Below are positions 1-13,213 of a DNA stretch of 64,000 bases, piece after piece. The DNA is from Beaufortia kweichowensis. Taxonomy: Eukaryota > Chordata > Actinopteri > Cypriniformes > Gastromyzontidae. A program made the translations under genes and the position numbers. Numbering within the stretch: position 1 is the stretch's first letter; the number at the start of each line of letters is the position of its first letter. Under the pieces are notes generated by a model. The model was not told the origin of the DNA. It saw only the letters and a program-made list of their open reading frames with translations, and made no database searches. The stretch is taken from contig CM032800.1 in the NCBI GenBank assembly GCA_019155185.1, positions 11,400,001-11,464,000 of the forward strand. The letters run 5' to 3'.

Positions 1-180
1 ACACTGCACATCGTCAAAAGAAAGATCGACATTAAAAAAACAGATAATAATAACACCTTTTAATATTACAAAAAACAAATGTAATCCACTGTATGTCAAT
101 AGGAAACCACTCGGATCTATTTGTCGCATGATACGTTACAAAATTCACACGACCTTTACCCTACATATCAAAGGAACGAC

Positions 181-411
181 TTTCAGCTTCGTTTAGTCAG
201 AACGCTGTTGGCAGCGCACTCGCAACTGATTGGCTAAAACTTGGAACTTGATTGACAGCTAGCTGATCTGAAGAATTCTATTGGCTCAGAGAATGGGCGT
301 ACGCTCAACATCCCGCCCCAATCAGTGTCACACCGGTAAGGCTCCGGTTTGATTCGCGTTCTGAAGATCATTCGTTCCCGCGGTAGTCCACCAGACAGCT
401 AAACGTACACG
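181..411 (+). promoter_or_regulatory. etfb: etfb promoter region
   Basis: This is the stretch directly upstream of the etfb start codon. It holds three CCAAT-type boxes (ATTGG at 229-233 and 280-284, CCAAT at 318-322) and a GC-box-like CCGCCCC at 313-319. No clear TATA box is seen. The pattern fits a TATA-less housekeeping promoter, as expected for a mitochondrial metabolic gene. The transcription start cannot be fixed from sequence alone. Confidence 0.55.
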
Positions 412-3116
412 ATGAGCGCTCGAGTTCTGGTCGGTGTTAAACGGGTCATTGACTATGCTGTCAAGGTACAGACAGATCTTTCAGTATACTCATGCAAATG
501 TCTTAGTTTGTCTGAAAATACGAGGTAGTGGGACGGTCGAGGAGAGCTGATTTTAGCACAGTTGTGCTATTGAATGAGGTTAGATGTGAAGTGTGGTTTA
601 GATCAAGGTCAGTCTTGACGGAGTATATTAACATGTGTTACTTCTCGTCCACGATTTCAACTGTAATCATTATTGAAGTTGTGTAAGTTTAGCTGTAGTT
701 TCACTTTGAGGACAGCTGACCTCGTTGAAACTCACCTGACCAGCTGCACTTTAGTAAACGTGAATCATATGTGTATCTGAGACTTTATTTCTGGGTGTAA
801 GATATGAACCTATACTTATATATTTAAAAAGTGAAATTTAACCTTAAACATTTATGTGAATATTTAAAGAAGTCCTCGAGTACGCTACCAAAGTTTGGAC
901 ACACTTACTCGCTGTTGGGAAATAACTGTGGGAATTATGTTGTGACTGAAAACATTTATAAATAAATGAACACTATGTTATATTTGATCATCTTCAAAAG
1001 TAGTCACCCTTTAGTAGTGTATAATTTGTATAATCATACTCTTGACATTTTATTATATATACTGAATGTTTTTAAGTATGGATAGGTACGCTACTGTAAG
1101 ATGTTTGGGAAACACAGACCTAGATGTTTCCAGATCCAAACACATGCATACACATTGATGTAACTCAGGGATTGACTGCTGTTATTGATTTGGCTGGTTA
1201 TCAATACATTGCCCAATATCATCATGACAGTTTGTGGATTTCAAAGCCTTTTAAAACACACCAAGCGCTGGTTATTGACATAGTTTATAAGTGTTTGTTT
1301 GTTGTCATTTGGTTGTCAACAAACCTTAGCTGATTCAGCTGTCATGCATTACCCTTATACTTTTGCATAGGAATATTGATTAAAGTTGCTAGGGTACAGG
1401 CAGATTACTTCATGCAGGTGGGTTATAAAACTGCCTTCATGGTGTCCTGATCTGTCTGTGTCCTCCATGCTACCCTTGGCATACTATGCATACAGTTCAT
1501 TTAAGGTTAAACATGTAGCTTCTGTCATTTAGAAATAGGCTCATGTGCCAGTTCTGCGCTGTGAAAATGACCATCTTGGTCCAGCTATGTTGGTCCATTT
1601 CTATGATTGTTTTCTACCCATTTTTTGCACTTAGATCCGAGTCAAACCTGACCACACTGGAGTGGTCACAGATGGCGTTAAGCATTCCATGAATCCTTTC
1701 TGTGAGATCGCAGTGGAAGAGGCAGTTAAACTTAAGGAGAAGAAGCTTGTCAAGGAGGTTGTGGCTGTCAGCTGTGGTCCTCAGCAAGTTCAGGTTAGAA
1801 AACTATGCCTTTATTCACTGATGCATGTCTGTATCTTTCTAGTCCCTAAGTTTGCAGTTCCCGAATTGGCCCCAGGTTCATACTATTGAATTGCAGCTTA
1901 TCAGTCAGACTTTTACAGAAACCTATGTATTGCAGGAGACGATCCGGACGGCTTTGGCCATGGGGGCTGACCGTGGAATACATGTGGAAGTTTCTGGCAA
2001 AGACTATGAAACGCTCGGTCCACTGCAAGTCTCCAAGATTCTGGCTGCACTGGCTAAGAAAGAGGAAGCCAATCTGATTATACTGGGTAAACAGGTAACT
2101 GGAACTTCACACTGTGTTTCATCATTTCACTGTATTACAATTTATTTTGGTGTTATAATGGTAATGATGTTCTCATAGGCCATAGATGATGACTGCAATC
2201 AAACAGGGCAGATGACAGCAGCCCTGTTGGACTGGCCCCAGGTCAGTTATCTTGGTTTGTTATCATTAGTAAATATATTTAGTAGTGATTTTAAAAAGGC
2301 AAGTGTCACTCTTACTTTTGCTTATACTTGCACGATAGGCTTGTGCCATTGTTGTGTTTATGCATTTGTTTTACATCTAAAAATGTTTGCTTGTTGTGTT
2401 AAAACAACTGAGGACTTAATCTTAAATTATGTAACACATTGCATATTCTTGTTCAATCCCAGGGAACATGCATACCGATAAATGTAAAGATTAAATGAGC
2501 TCTGGATATAAACGTCTGCCAAATGAGTAAATGTAAATGTGATATAAAACGTTATTATAACATGACTAATGACCATCAGCATCAATGTGTTTTATATTAT
2601 TAAATTATTTTTAAGGGAACATTCGCATCTGAGGTGACCATAGAAGGAGAGAAGCTGAAGGTGGTGAGAGAAATTGATGGTGGACTGGAGACCATTAAGA
2701 TCAAAATGCCGGCTGTGGTAACGGCTGACCTTCGCCTCAACACGCCCAGATACGCCACACTGCCCAACATTATGGTACAGTGACATCACACTAATGTGTA
2801 GTGTCAGACTTATGTGTTTAACATACCCAGTTTCTGTTACTGTACATGCCAGATTTGTTTTGTTTTGTTAATGATTTATAAAGTTAGTATTGGCAGTGTG
2901 AACTGTTAATGTTCAATGGATAGCTGTCATCTTGTCCTTGTGCAGAAAGCTAAGAAAAAGAAGATCACTAACATGAAGCCCGGAGACCTGGGAGTGGATG
3001 TGAGCTCACGGTTGGAGGTGCTTAAGGTGGATGAACCACCACAGAGACTAGCGGGAATGAAAGTGGAGACTGTGGATGATCTGGTGGCCAAACTGAGAGA
3101 GTCAGGAAGAATATAG
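412..3116 (+). CDS. etfb: Electron transfer flavoprotein subunit beta (6 exons)
   Basis: Beta subunit of the mitochondrial matrix heterodimer that takes electrons from acyl-CoA dehydrogenases and passes them to ETF-QO. Coding exons are 412-465, 1635-1793, 1936-2094, 2179-2241, 2616-2774 and 2946-3116. All have GT-AG borders and whole-codon lengths, giving 254 residues, the usual family size. The start MSARVLVGVKRVIDYAVK matches the vertebrate N-terminus. Exon 3 carries QETIRTALAMGADRGIHVEV and exon 4 AIDDDCNQTGQM, part of the nucleotide-binding fold. Exon 5 holds the ETF-beta signature (VVREIDGGLE followed by MPAVVTADLRLN). LPNIM with Leu194, then KAKKKKI, form the dehydrogenase recognition loop, whose lysines are methylated in mammals. 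No frameshift or missing key residue is seen. The next gene, vsig10l, follows on the same strand, as ETFB and VSIG10L neighbour each other in human. Confidence 0.97.
885..1065. repeat. Tc1-like element remnant in etfb intron 1
   Basis: The stretch has AAGTTTGGACACACTTACTC near its left end, typical of terminal repeats of fish Tc1-like elements. Internally it shares long stretches, in reverse orientation, with the element at 36906-37382, for example AAATGAACACTATGTTATAT and ATCATCTT(C/T)AAAAGTAGTCAC. The right end is degraded and no transposase reading frame is left. Confidence 0.6.
2450..2541 (+). repeat. SINE remnant (tRNA-derived) in etfb intron 4
   Basis: GTTCAATCCCAGGGAACATG resembles a tRNA box B followed by SINE body. 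It ends in the tail TAAACGTCTGCCAAATGAGT with ATGTAAATGT repeats, which is shared by cyprinid SINEs. The box A half is missing, so this is a 5'-truncated copy. Related copies lie at 54885-55090, and a tail-only piece at 43790-43862. Confidence 0.6.
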
Positions 3117-4090
<974 letters not shown>

Positions 4091-5920
4091 CCTAAAAGGA
4101 CTTTAACTGTGCATTTCTATGTAAACTTTTATCACATACTGTGACTCTCATCGGGTTATGTTGTTAAGCATCATTTTTGACTGGACAGTGTCTCTCAGCA
4201 TGGGAAGGATAAATCTGATGAAACCACAAGCGCTCTCGGATGAATTCTGATTGTACAGTATCATTCTATGACAATAAAAACATGTAGTGTTTTTCATATG
4301 CATATTTGTTTCTCGTTGTTTTGTTTTGTTAGCCAATCTTAAAGGTGCCGTAAGTGATTTTGGCTTTGCTGATGTATCTTTAAAGGTGGCTTTTGGTGGT
4401 AGTGCACAAAATAACGTAATTCACAAAAATGGCTGAAATTGCTTAGAATACCTGATACCAGAGATCACTAGGTCTTTCTAGCTTGCTTGCTTGTTTTTTT
4501 ATATATTTTACAGAATTTCTTCAGCTACAAACAAGAGTAGTTCTACCATTATTAAATCTATTCAAAAGTATTCTGCTTATTTTCTACCAAAATTGGATAA
4601 GAAAATGCTTCAAACCATGGTAGTTGGACCCACGTGAGTGTGAACAATTGTCAACCGATTACATGAATTTTGGGACTGGATTACCTGTTTAAGTAATGAA
4701 AGACAGAGGTAAGTAAGGACATGTTATAAATACTATTGTCACAGGCAACATTAATTTGTCTTTTTTGGTTTTGCTACATTTTTCACGTTCTGATCTTATC
4801 TAACCTATCTGGAACATGATGTGTAAACATACAGACTTTCATCCAGACTGTTCTCATGTACCACGTGGTTTACCAGTAAACACAAGGAATGCTGGGAAAA
4901 TAAGCATGCATGCTGGCTCTGTCCAATGAAGATATCAGGCATCTCTCATTTTGTTCCTCTTTTCAAGTGTCTATTTTAAAGTCTTTAAACATTCTTGATG
5001 TCAGCAACATAAGCTTTGCGACAAAATCCGGTGTTCCTGCAAATATTTACAAGAACAGACCAGGTGGGCTATTAGTGTGCACTGCTGTTTACTCCAGTAA
5101 ACAAATAACATTAAAAAGTTAATGGAGGTTTGATTAGAAACAGACAATAAATGGCACTGAATTGACATTATTGTCCAAAAGACGCAAGCCTTCCACGCGG
5201 GGGCGCATGACTGGTCACAAAATAAGGCCAATCCTGTTCAGATTTCGTGATGTTTGTTGTCTTTTCCAAAATGGGATCATTTTGATCGGTTATCTGTTAA
5301 TTATCTGGACTTGAAATACAAATAAAAAGCCGAAACCACGATCTCCATTTGTTAGATACTTGAGGTTTTTCCACTACGAAAACACAACCACGATTATTCG
5401 ATCCTGATTAGAAAAGTAACGGTTACAACGTGACAACGCAGCAGCTGATTGGATGATAATTTACTTCTAAATTCAACATTCAATAACCTGAAACGAGCAG
5501 ATAAGAGATAAAATAGTGCTTTAATATGGATAAAAGTGTAACATCCTTTTTAGTTGACCAAAAGTATATTTCAAATATTGCGTTTCCACGCAATAGAGAG
5601 AAAAGTAACACGAACATTTCTTGATATATTTCTTTGTATATTATACATACACAAGCATATACATAAATATTCGTGGAACAGTATACATAAACAGAAGTGT
5701 ATGTGTTTGTTTCTGATTCGTGTGATGATTGAATGGGTTTTTTGCAGGTCGGTCACACCTGTGCAGCTGGAGGAGGAGTCTGGAAACATTTCTCAACAAA
5801 CTGCGCTCCTTTTACATCTGTAAAGATGCGGTGGACTTACATGACTTTAACTGAATCATCATGTCAAGTAAAGCGGTGACTTACAGCTCTTGACGAAGTT
5901 TTACTCCAGCTTTTGTCGAT
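4091..5920. other. Intergenic region between etfb and vsig10l
   Basis: No coding exon is recognised. The stretch has scattered AT-rich unique sequence and low-copy repeat-like pieces (around 4330-4450). A possible 5' leader of vsig10l lies near 5750-5870, where an acceptor-like TTTTTTGCAG ends at about 5748, but its first exon cannot be fixed. Confidence 0.5.
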
Positions 5921-8900
5921 ATGCAGACGGTTTGTCATCTGATTGTTCTCTTCTTCATTACAGGTGAGGGGAAAAGTCTCAGAACTCAAGGTTTTTAGGA
6001 TCATAAGATGCTGCTACTGTAATTGGGAAATTGTTTTTATTTTAAAATGATACCTTAAGCTAATGTGCATTCTTATAATAGCCATGGGACAATAAGAATT
6101 TAGCAATTTATAAAAGTTACATACTATATGTTTTTGATAATAAAAATGTTTCTTGAGTCTTGCAGTTCTGTTTTCTTATATTTTGCTTTTCTGAACTATT
6201 TAACATTGATAATTTTCAATATTGTGAAAGATCACATTAGGTGTAGTAGGCTGGTAACTGTGCAGTTAAAGGGTTAAATGTTGCAGGGCTTTGATCCATG
6301 ACCTTGATTAAGACACTTGTTCTCTATTGTATACAGTTTGTTTAAATTTATGCCATTTTTGATTAATGGACATGAATGATGCCTCAGGCCATGCAGCTTG
6401 ATAAGGAGAGGTTTAAAGTTAATTTTGATCAATGAGCAGTCATAACCTGGTTGATAAAACTGACATAAAATCCCATAGACTTTGAAGGCCCATATACAGA
6501 GATTTTCTTAGAGAAAATCTACTTTTAATAATTACTATAATTTTGTTTCTCCTGTCATAGGTTATGTGTGTGATCTGAGCATCTCCCCGACAGAGCCCGT
6601 GTCAGTTGACGCTCTGGTGGGCAGCGATGTGACGCTTGCTGTGTCTTATATTGGAGAATCTCAGCCTGTGGTCACATGGTTCATGAACGGTCTTCCTGTT
6701 GCTATATGGACCATTAGTGACAGCTCCTCTCCAGATGTTGCTTCAGATCACTCCAGCGTATTAAAAGTGGAACAGAACGGATCTCTTTCATTCCAAAATG
6801 TTTCACTTAGTTATAATGGGACATACACTGTGGAAATGACTAAAATTGGAAAGATGAGAGTCAGTGCTACATTTTACCTTTTTGTTTATGGTGAGTATGG
6901 AGAATTTCTGAACACTGGTGGAAAAATTAGTATCCTTTAAGAAATTGTATTATGTATTAATTTTGGTCCCACTTTAGATTGACTAATGATGTGTTTATCA
7001 TTTCAAACAGTGACTTAATTCAGAACTCTTCGTCTGTTTTTCAACAGATATTATCAAGAATGTGTCTGTGCATTCTGATCCAGTTGATGCTATTGAAGGT
7101 GCACATGTTTTCACCTTCTATTACAGCACAATTCAAGGGGAGGCCAGAGATGTGCGGTGGCTCTTTAATGGAGTCCAGCTAGAAAATGGACCTCATTATT
7201 CCATCAACTGGAAAAACCTCACAATAAACCAGCCGAGAAGAAATGACACGGGACTTTATGGTGTTGTCCTTACAAACCCATTCAGCTCTGGGATGCATTA
7301 CAGAAATATTACAGTGCTGTGTATGTATTACAATGAAAGACTGGGACACCTTAGGAACCACCCAAAACACCCTAGTAACCCCATAACAATGAGCTACAAA
7401 ACATATTTGCAAATCAGTAGCAGTGTATTTTCACCTTGTGAAATTTCTTATTCTTACTTAACACACAATCGTAGTTCTTTCTTATTGTTTAAATCTTATT
7501 CAAAAGCTTCTACTTTTTGCTTAAATCAACCGTTTGTTCTTGTTACCTTGAACAGTATTCCATCAAAAGACTTTTGTTTTCACCCAACAATAACCTGATT
7601 CTTTCTTTTTCTTCTCCGGCTGTCCTTAGATGGACCAGATATGCCAGTTCTCAAGGTCAGTCCCACAAAAGCAGTCTTTGTTTCTGGAGATTCTCTGTTC
7701 CTCTCCTGTGAGGCTGAGGGTCTGCCTCCCCCATCTGTCACATGGATTTTCAGTGGTCGCTCCATTCCAGCATCTTCAGGAGGAACTGTTAATCTTACAG
7801 ATGTTACAACAAGTCAAAGCGGCGTTTACACCTGCATGATGATCAACCCAAAGACTGACGCAAAGATGGAGAGAAACATCACTGTGCATATCTATGGTAA
7901 GATCATGCAGTCCTTAAGTCCTTCTTTTGTACATTTCATTTCCACTTTGATTTCTACTGGTTGACTTATGGTTTCATTGTAACAGAGATTCCCACCGGTG
8001 AGCCGTTGTGCTCGGTACAGGCAACGAGTGGACATCAAGGCCTGCAGTTCTCCTGTCTGTGGCCAGGGGGCGTTCCGGAAGCACACTTGTCTTTCCCTGG
8101 CCTGGATTTCAATAAGAGCGAAGAGGGACATTTTAGTGTAACTCCAAGTGACATCCAGAATTTAAATGGAAAGGAAATCATTTGTATGGCTGAACATCCT
8201 CTAATTCAAACACAATGCAGCGTGATTCCATGTAAGTTTCATTCCGCTGTATTATTAATTCTCTTTATTGCTATCTGTAGTTTCTTTGTCATTGATAATT
8301 ACTATAAATAAACATTAGTTGATGCATTTTTGTATATTTTTTATGATGATACTTTATATTTAAATGTAGATGTACTTTATAAATCACTCTTGTTCTTATA
8401 TTTCATGGACCTAGTGAGCTTCTTGTTGTATATTGCCTACATAGGTAGCATCATTTTTTTTAAGAGTTGCTGCCTATCTAAGCAATAGTGGTTAGCTTAC
8501 CAGGTTTTCAAACAGTGCCTGAACGTCTTTAAACTGTTTTGTGCAGGTGGTCCTGTTGATTTTCTACCGGTAGTTTTCACCAACATCAGCCAAGATGAAC
8601 AGACAACTGTCATGATCCACTGCAATACTGAAGCCATGCCTGAGGCCATCATTCACTGGCTCAAAGATGGACACAGACTGGAAAATGGGCTCAAATACCA
8701 GATCAGTATCAACACAACTCAACTCTTCATCAGTGATTTTAATGCCAGTTCAACAGACCTCGACACCTACATCTGCATAGCCATTAATCCTCTCGGCAAC
8801 AAAACTGTGAACATCACATTACTTCGGTATGAACGGACCAGAAAAAGAAAAGAGACCCTTACAAAGTGATACAAATTGGGTTTTTTATGCGTTCACTCAT

Positions 8901-10705
8901 ATTCTTTATTTTTGTTTTTATACCATTTTTTATTTCAGGTCCTCAGATATTAGATTCCAGTATTTTCCTAAATGAAGATCGAACCGAAGTAACATTGAAA
9001 TGGAAAGTGCCCCTACCTCTGTCATTACAGGTACATATTTCCAAATAATCAAAACTACTTGCATTTTAATGTTTATTTATTCACGACAGATGGATGATTT
9101 AAAAAGAAATTGGAATGAAAAGGTTGTTTGTGCATTTAAAGGCTTTGATGTCCAGATGAAAGGGCCGGACCCCGTTCGCTCTTCCCAATCAGAGTTTCAC
9201 ACCATCCAAATGATGCCCGGCTTTGCCAGGACCACAAACATTTCTGGACTCGATCCCAAATCTGCTTACATCTTCAGGATCATCCCTGAGGCAGGCAGAA
9301 CCGCAGGAGAACAATCAGACCTGCACCGGATTCTACCAGGTTCTATTGCTTACACATCAGATAGTTTTCTGATTAATCATGTAGTTTAAAACTGTAAAGC
9401 TTTTATTAAACACAAAGTGCATATTCAGACAAAAATCAGGAACGTTCAGTGGTGCTGCACTCCATTAAAAATAAGAGTTTATTGGTGACATTTTACAATA
9501 AGATTTCATTTGTTAACATTAGTTAACTACATTACATAACATGAACATAAACAATCATTCTACAGCTTTTTTTTAAGCTTAGTTTATGTTCAACATTTAC
9601 AAACTGAACTGTTTGCGTATTATATAACATTAAAGATCAATAAATAATAAAAAATAATCTACTTTTTTACTATTAAAAAATAAAAAAATGTAAAAATGTG
9701 TTATTCATTGCTAGTTCCTGTTATGCATTAACTAATGCTAACAAAATAAAACCGTGTTGTAAAGTGTTATCAGTTTATTAATGACACACAGTAAATAGCC
9801 ATATGATAGCTTTGCGTGCATAAAAGTCAAAGTCAACTTTATTGTCAATTCTGCCACATGTTCAGAACATACAGAGAATTGAAATTGAGTAAAAGATCAA
9901 AATCTAAAAAAATCTTGTCTTTTCAATGACATGTAAGGGTAGTAAAATGACTTGTATCTGTTGCATGTGATGTACTGATGCTGTGTATGTGGATGATGTA
10001 TCTGTAAGGTGTTGGTCTCAGTGGTGCAGCCATTGCTGGGATTTCTGCTGGGATTCCCTGCGGTATCATTCTGATTCTCATTGTGGTGGGTTTCATCTAC
10101 TGTGGAAAACATGGTGAGTTTTGCTCCTCACAGCTGTTTTATTAGTATTTCTTTATGGTGATGATAGAGCGCCATATCAGCCATCAGACATATTGCTTTA
10201 ATACAGCAACAATAACATGCAGAAGATATTCAATATTCAGTAAATAGTTTCATTGATTAATGTAAACATTCATTAAAAAACAACTACTTAATGTATTATA
10301 TCTGCCACTCTTGAATCTGCATATTGGTAATATACAATAATTCTTTTCTATGTGAGATGGAAGTTCCAGATATCCTGTATCAAGAGCTGTGGAGAAGGTA
10401 AGAAGGAAAATGTATTATGTTTCTTAGCTTGCTAAAAAATCTTTCTAGAAGGTTCTTTCTCTTTTCTGCAGGTTATCTGTCAGTCTGCTGTTACTGACCC
10501 ACATCATTTCCTGTCAGATAGTCAGAGAGCTCCTCCTGAGTACAGACTCCAGGTACATTTTCTCGACTCTTATTAAACTCAATATCTGATGTGGCTCTGT
10601 TGTGCTCACTGACCCTTTCTTGTGTTTTTTTCACATGTACAGCCTGAACGCTCAACTGTGTTGCCTTATGTGAACACCCATGTGAGAATGGCCACCACTG
10701 TGTGA
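5921..10705 (+). CDS. vsig10l: V-set and immunoglobulin domain-containing 10-like receptor (12 exons)
   Basis: Type I membrane protein of the CEA/VSIG10 branch of the Ig superfamily. Exons: 5921-5963, 6561-6890, 7048-7320, 7630-7896, 7986-8231, 8547-8826, 8939-9030, 9090-9339, 10009-10113, 10357-10397, 10472-10552 and 10643-10705, about 689 residues. Exon 1 gives a signal peptide (MQTVCHLIVLFFIT). Residues about 15-124 and 125-215 are Ig-like domains without the usual cysteine pair. Residues 216-304 and 387-479 are classic C2 domains (C...W...YxC), and 305-386 is the degenerate domain typical of VSIG10L (PTGEPLCS, SCLWPGG). A fibronectin III-like unit (about 480-594), one membrane helix (IILILIVVGFIY) and a tail with RYPVSRAVEK follow. 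All junctions are phase-compatible except 8826/8939, which is one base out. The tail ends ATTV, a class I PDZ-ligand form. Position next to etfb and lim2 supports the name. Confidence 0.88.
9485..9775. repeat. Palindromic MITE (TTAACATTAGTTAA type) in vsig10l intron
   Basis: The ends are inverted: ACATTTTACAATAAGATTTC with TGTTAACATTAGTTAAC on the left, and GCATTAACTAATGCTAACAA followed by TTGTAAAGTGTT on the right. This is the common teleost palindromic element family. There is no coding capacity. A diverged relative lies at 41170-41400. Confidence 0.65.
9825..9895. repeat. Short dispersed repeat in vsig10l intron
   Basis: GTCAAAGTCAACTTTATTGT followed by CAATTCTGCCACATG is a frequent 3'-end motif of dispersed repeats in cyprinid genomes. 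Family membership is recalled, not searched. Confidence 0.4.
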
Positions 10706-12289
10706 TTCTGTGACATCACCAGCATTTACTGACATCTGACAAAGTAACTTCACTGCACTGCAAAAAATGTATTTCTTACATAGTATTTTTGTCTTATCTA
10801 GTACAAATATTTAAATGTTTTACATATAGTCTTGACAAGCAAAATTACCTAAGAGTTTTGATTTCTGAACATAAGCAAAATTAAGTGTGTTTATGCTCAA
10901 AGTTTTTTTTAGTCCATTTATACATTTTTTTCTAAGCATGAACTAACTTTAATTTGAGAATTTTAATAAGTAAGAAATTTGTTAACAGTGGTGTTTTAAA
11001 ACACTGGTTTTATACAGTGTTCTAGCTTTGACCCCATATGTTTCTCGCATCAAGAAATGTGTTTGTTTAAGCTAAAAATGAAAATTCGGCATAATCAAAA
11101 AATTACAATCAAATACATTTTAATGGCTAATGATGGTAAATCAAGCATAATATGGAGCAAGATTTTCAAGTTCAGAATACAGAAATTAAAAACAAGCAAC
11201 AAACACAATTTATATTCTTTTATTGAAGCTGGTTGGAACACAGTGTTCAAAGTTTACCTATATTTAAAGATGTAAAGTCATGTATGAAAATTGATATTTG
11301 ATCATATTCATCTTTGATAATTATGAAATTGTGTAATATGGGTCCATATGTCCATATTTTCATCAGTTATTATTCTCCTGTGGAGTTTGGACATCTTACC
11401 AAAATCTGCTGAGTTTGCTCAGATTTACCAAAATTCTCAATAAAGTGTCAATTGAAGTCATAATTTTCATCAGATTATTTCACCTAGATGAACAATTTGA
11501 TCTGTGCTATACATTAAAACGTTGCAAAAACATGATGTTTATTGCAAAACTTTTTATGTATTTGGCACAGCAGAAGCCTTAAAGAAATAGTTCACCCACA
11601 AATAAAATTCAGTCATCATTTATTTACCCTCCTGTCATTTAAAACATGTATATGACTCTTTCCTATGTCTGTGGAACACAAAATAAGATGTCTTTGTGGT
11701 TTTATATTGATGAAATAAATGTAAGACACTATATGTCTTAGTGTTGTTTGGTTTACCAACTTTCAGTAGAAGAAAGAAAGTCATAGAGGTGAATAAACAT
11801 TACAATCATTTTCATTTTGGGGTGAACTATCCCTTTAATAAAGTTTATTACATCAACATAATGCAGTTCCTTCAGACTACGAGTCGACTACATGCAATCA
11901 TCATGTGGAATAATTGTAAATGCATTTGTTATGCATGAGCACAAATAAAGTTAGAACGCTCAAGTGACCAGTCATAGTGTGTCATCATGTACACACTGGA
12001 TCCAAATGTGACCCCGCTCACCGCAGCTGAATGAAAGTGTGCGCTTCAGCATGTTGTATTGACAGCAGCAGTAATGCAAGCCTTTGCACATCCACAGTTC
12101 CAGAAGCACCAATACAACAACAAAAAGACTCTATGGTCTTATTTTATCCACCTCCCCTTCCAAACCCTCACCGTGGACCCGTCACGTGCTTCGGACGCCG
12201 ACAAGCTGAAGTGCATTTGTTCTGTGGCTTGTTTTAATAGATTTTGCCACCATCAACAGAAAAGCGGAGAGGATAACTTTTTGGAATTT
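10706..12289. other. vsig10l 3' UTR and intergenic region
   Basis: AATAAA at 11439-11444 is a candidate poly(A) signal for vsig10l. The region 11584-11840 is a copy of the palindromic cyprinid MITE with ends AATAGTTCACCC and GGGTGAACTATCCCTTTA. No further gene is seen before the lim2 leader exon. Confidence 0.5.
11584..11840. repeat. Palindromic MITE (AGTTCACCC...GGGTGAACT)
   Basis: The left end AATAGTTCACCCACAAATAA and right end TTTTGGGGTGAACTATCCC are inverted copies of each other. The interior has the family's typical CATCATTTATTTACCCTC and GTGGAACACAAAATAAGAT. Other copies or fragments lie at 23156-23405, 27540-27715, 27960-28200, 29105-29405, 44944-45160, 51727-51945 and 63178-63270. 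Confidence 0.75.
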
Positions 12290-12398
12290 GGCCTAGCAGG
12301 TCCTCTTTGACGTTACGCTCTCTGCGGACTCTCACTTTCACTCTTTCCCTTTGGGAAGGTCTGCACTTAAGCAGCTTAATTTATCTTTAAGACCTCAG
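12290..12398 (+). promoter_or_regulatory. lim2: lim2 core promoter and noncoding leader exon
   Basis: The stretch ends in a splice donor, GACCTCAG|GTAAGA, with the coding exon acceptor at 13212. It aligns with 15815-15908 upstream of the second lim2-type gene: both have CCTAGCAG, TGGGAAG(G/A)TCTG, CTTAA(G/A)CAG, TTATCTTAA-type and a donor in the same order. The shared block marks a promoter plus leader copied together with the gene. The transcription start is not resolved. Confidence 0.6.
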
Positions 12399-13213
12399 GT
12401 AAGAATTATTCTAACACCTTAGCTAAAAAGTCAATAAATAAATTAGGTTTGTAATGGCTTTCAGGATGAATGTGGTCGATGAAATTTAGACTATTGAAAT
12501 TGATCACACCATGTAGACCAAAGTGTGTTATTCTTATTTTTTTATAAACTTGAAACTTTTATAAGTGCAAATGAGTGTTTTTCATTAGAAATAATGATAT
12601 CAGCATAATACTTTGGGTGTAAAGTTCTGCCTTTAGTCTCAGAATATTTTTTATTATAAAACAGATTTGGTAGTTATTCTCCAGAATTATTCACTTTCCT
12701 GGTAGTCGTCATGATTGGGATTAATGTTTTTACAATATCAGGTGATTTTGTGGGGGTTTTTTGCTTTAGACATTTTTGTGGTCATTGCGTCAACAACACT
12801 TTGTATATTTGGGTGGCGGTTTTGCACTGCATGTTGTTCATTTCAGGGAACTACAAGATAAAAAGATTAGCAGCACCACATCACTGACATCTATGTGTTA
12901 TTGCTATTTTTGTGATTTTTTATTTTTGGCTCTGATGTGTGTACAAAGGTTGTGACATACAACCTGTGATGATAATTTGGTAATGTTGATTATTCATAAC
13001 CTGCTACATCAAAATGTCCAGTGATGTTGCTCACATTTAAAATACAGACATTTCAGTCAATTGGTGACTTAATTAAGTTAACACTTAATTAACTTTAGAA
13101 TTATAGAAATAGAACAACAAGGTTTAGAAAAGTTATTATGTCTAATGCCTAACTAATATGTTTGTTTATTGTGTGTAGTGTGTTTAGTTGCCACAGCTAC
13201 AGTTTTCCTCAGA

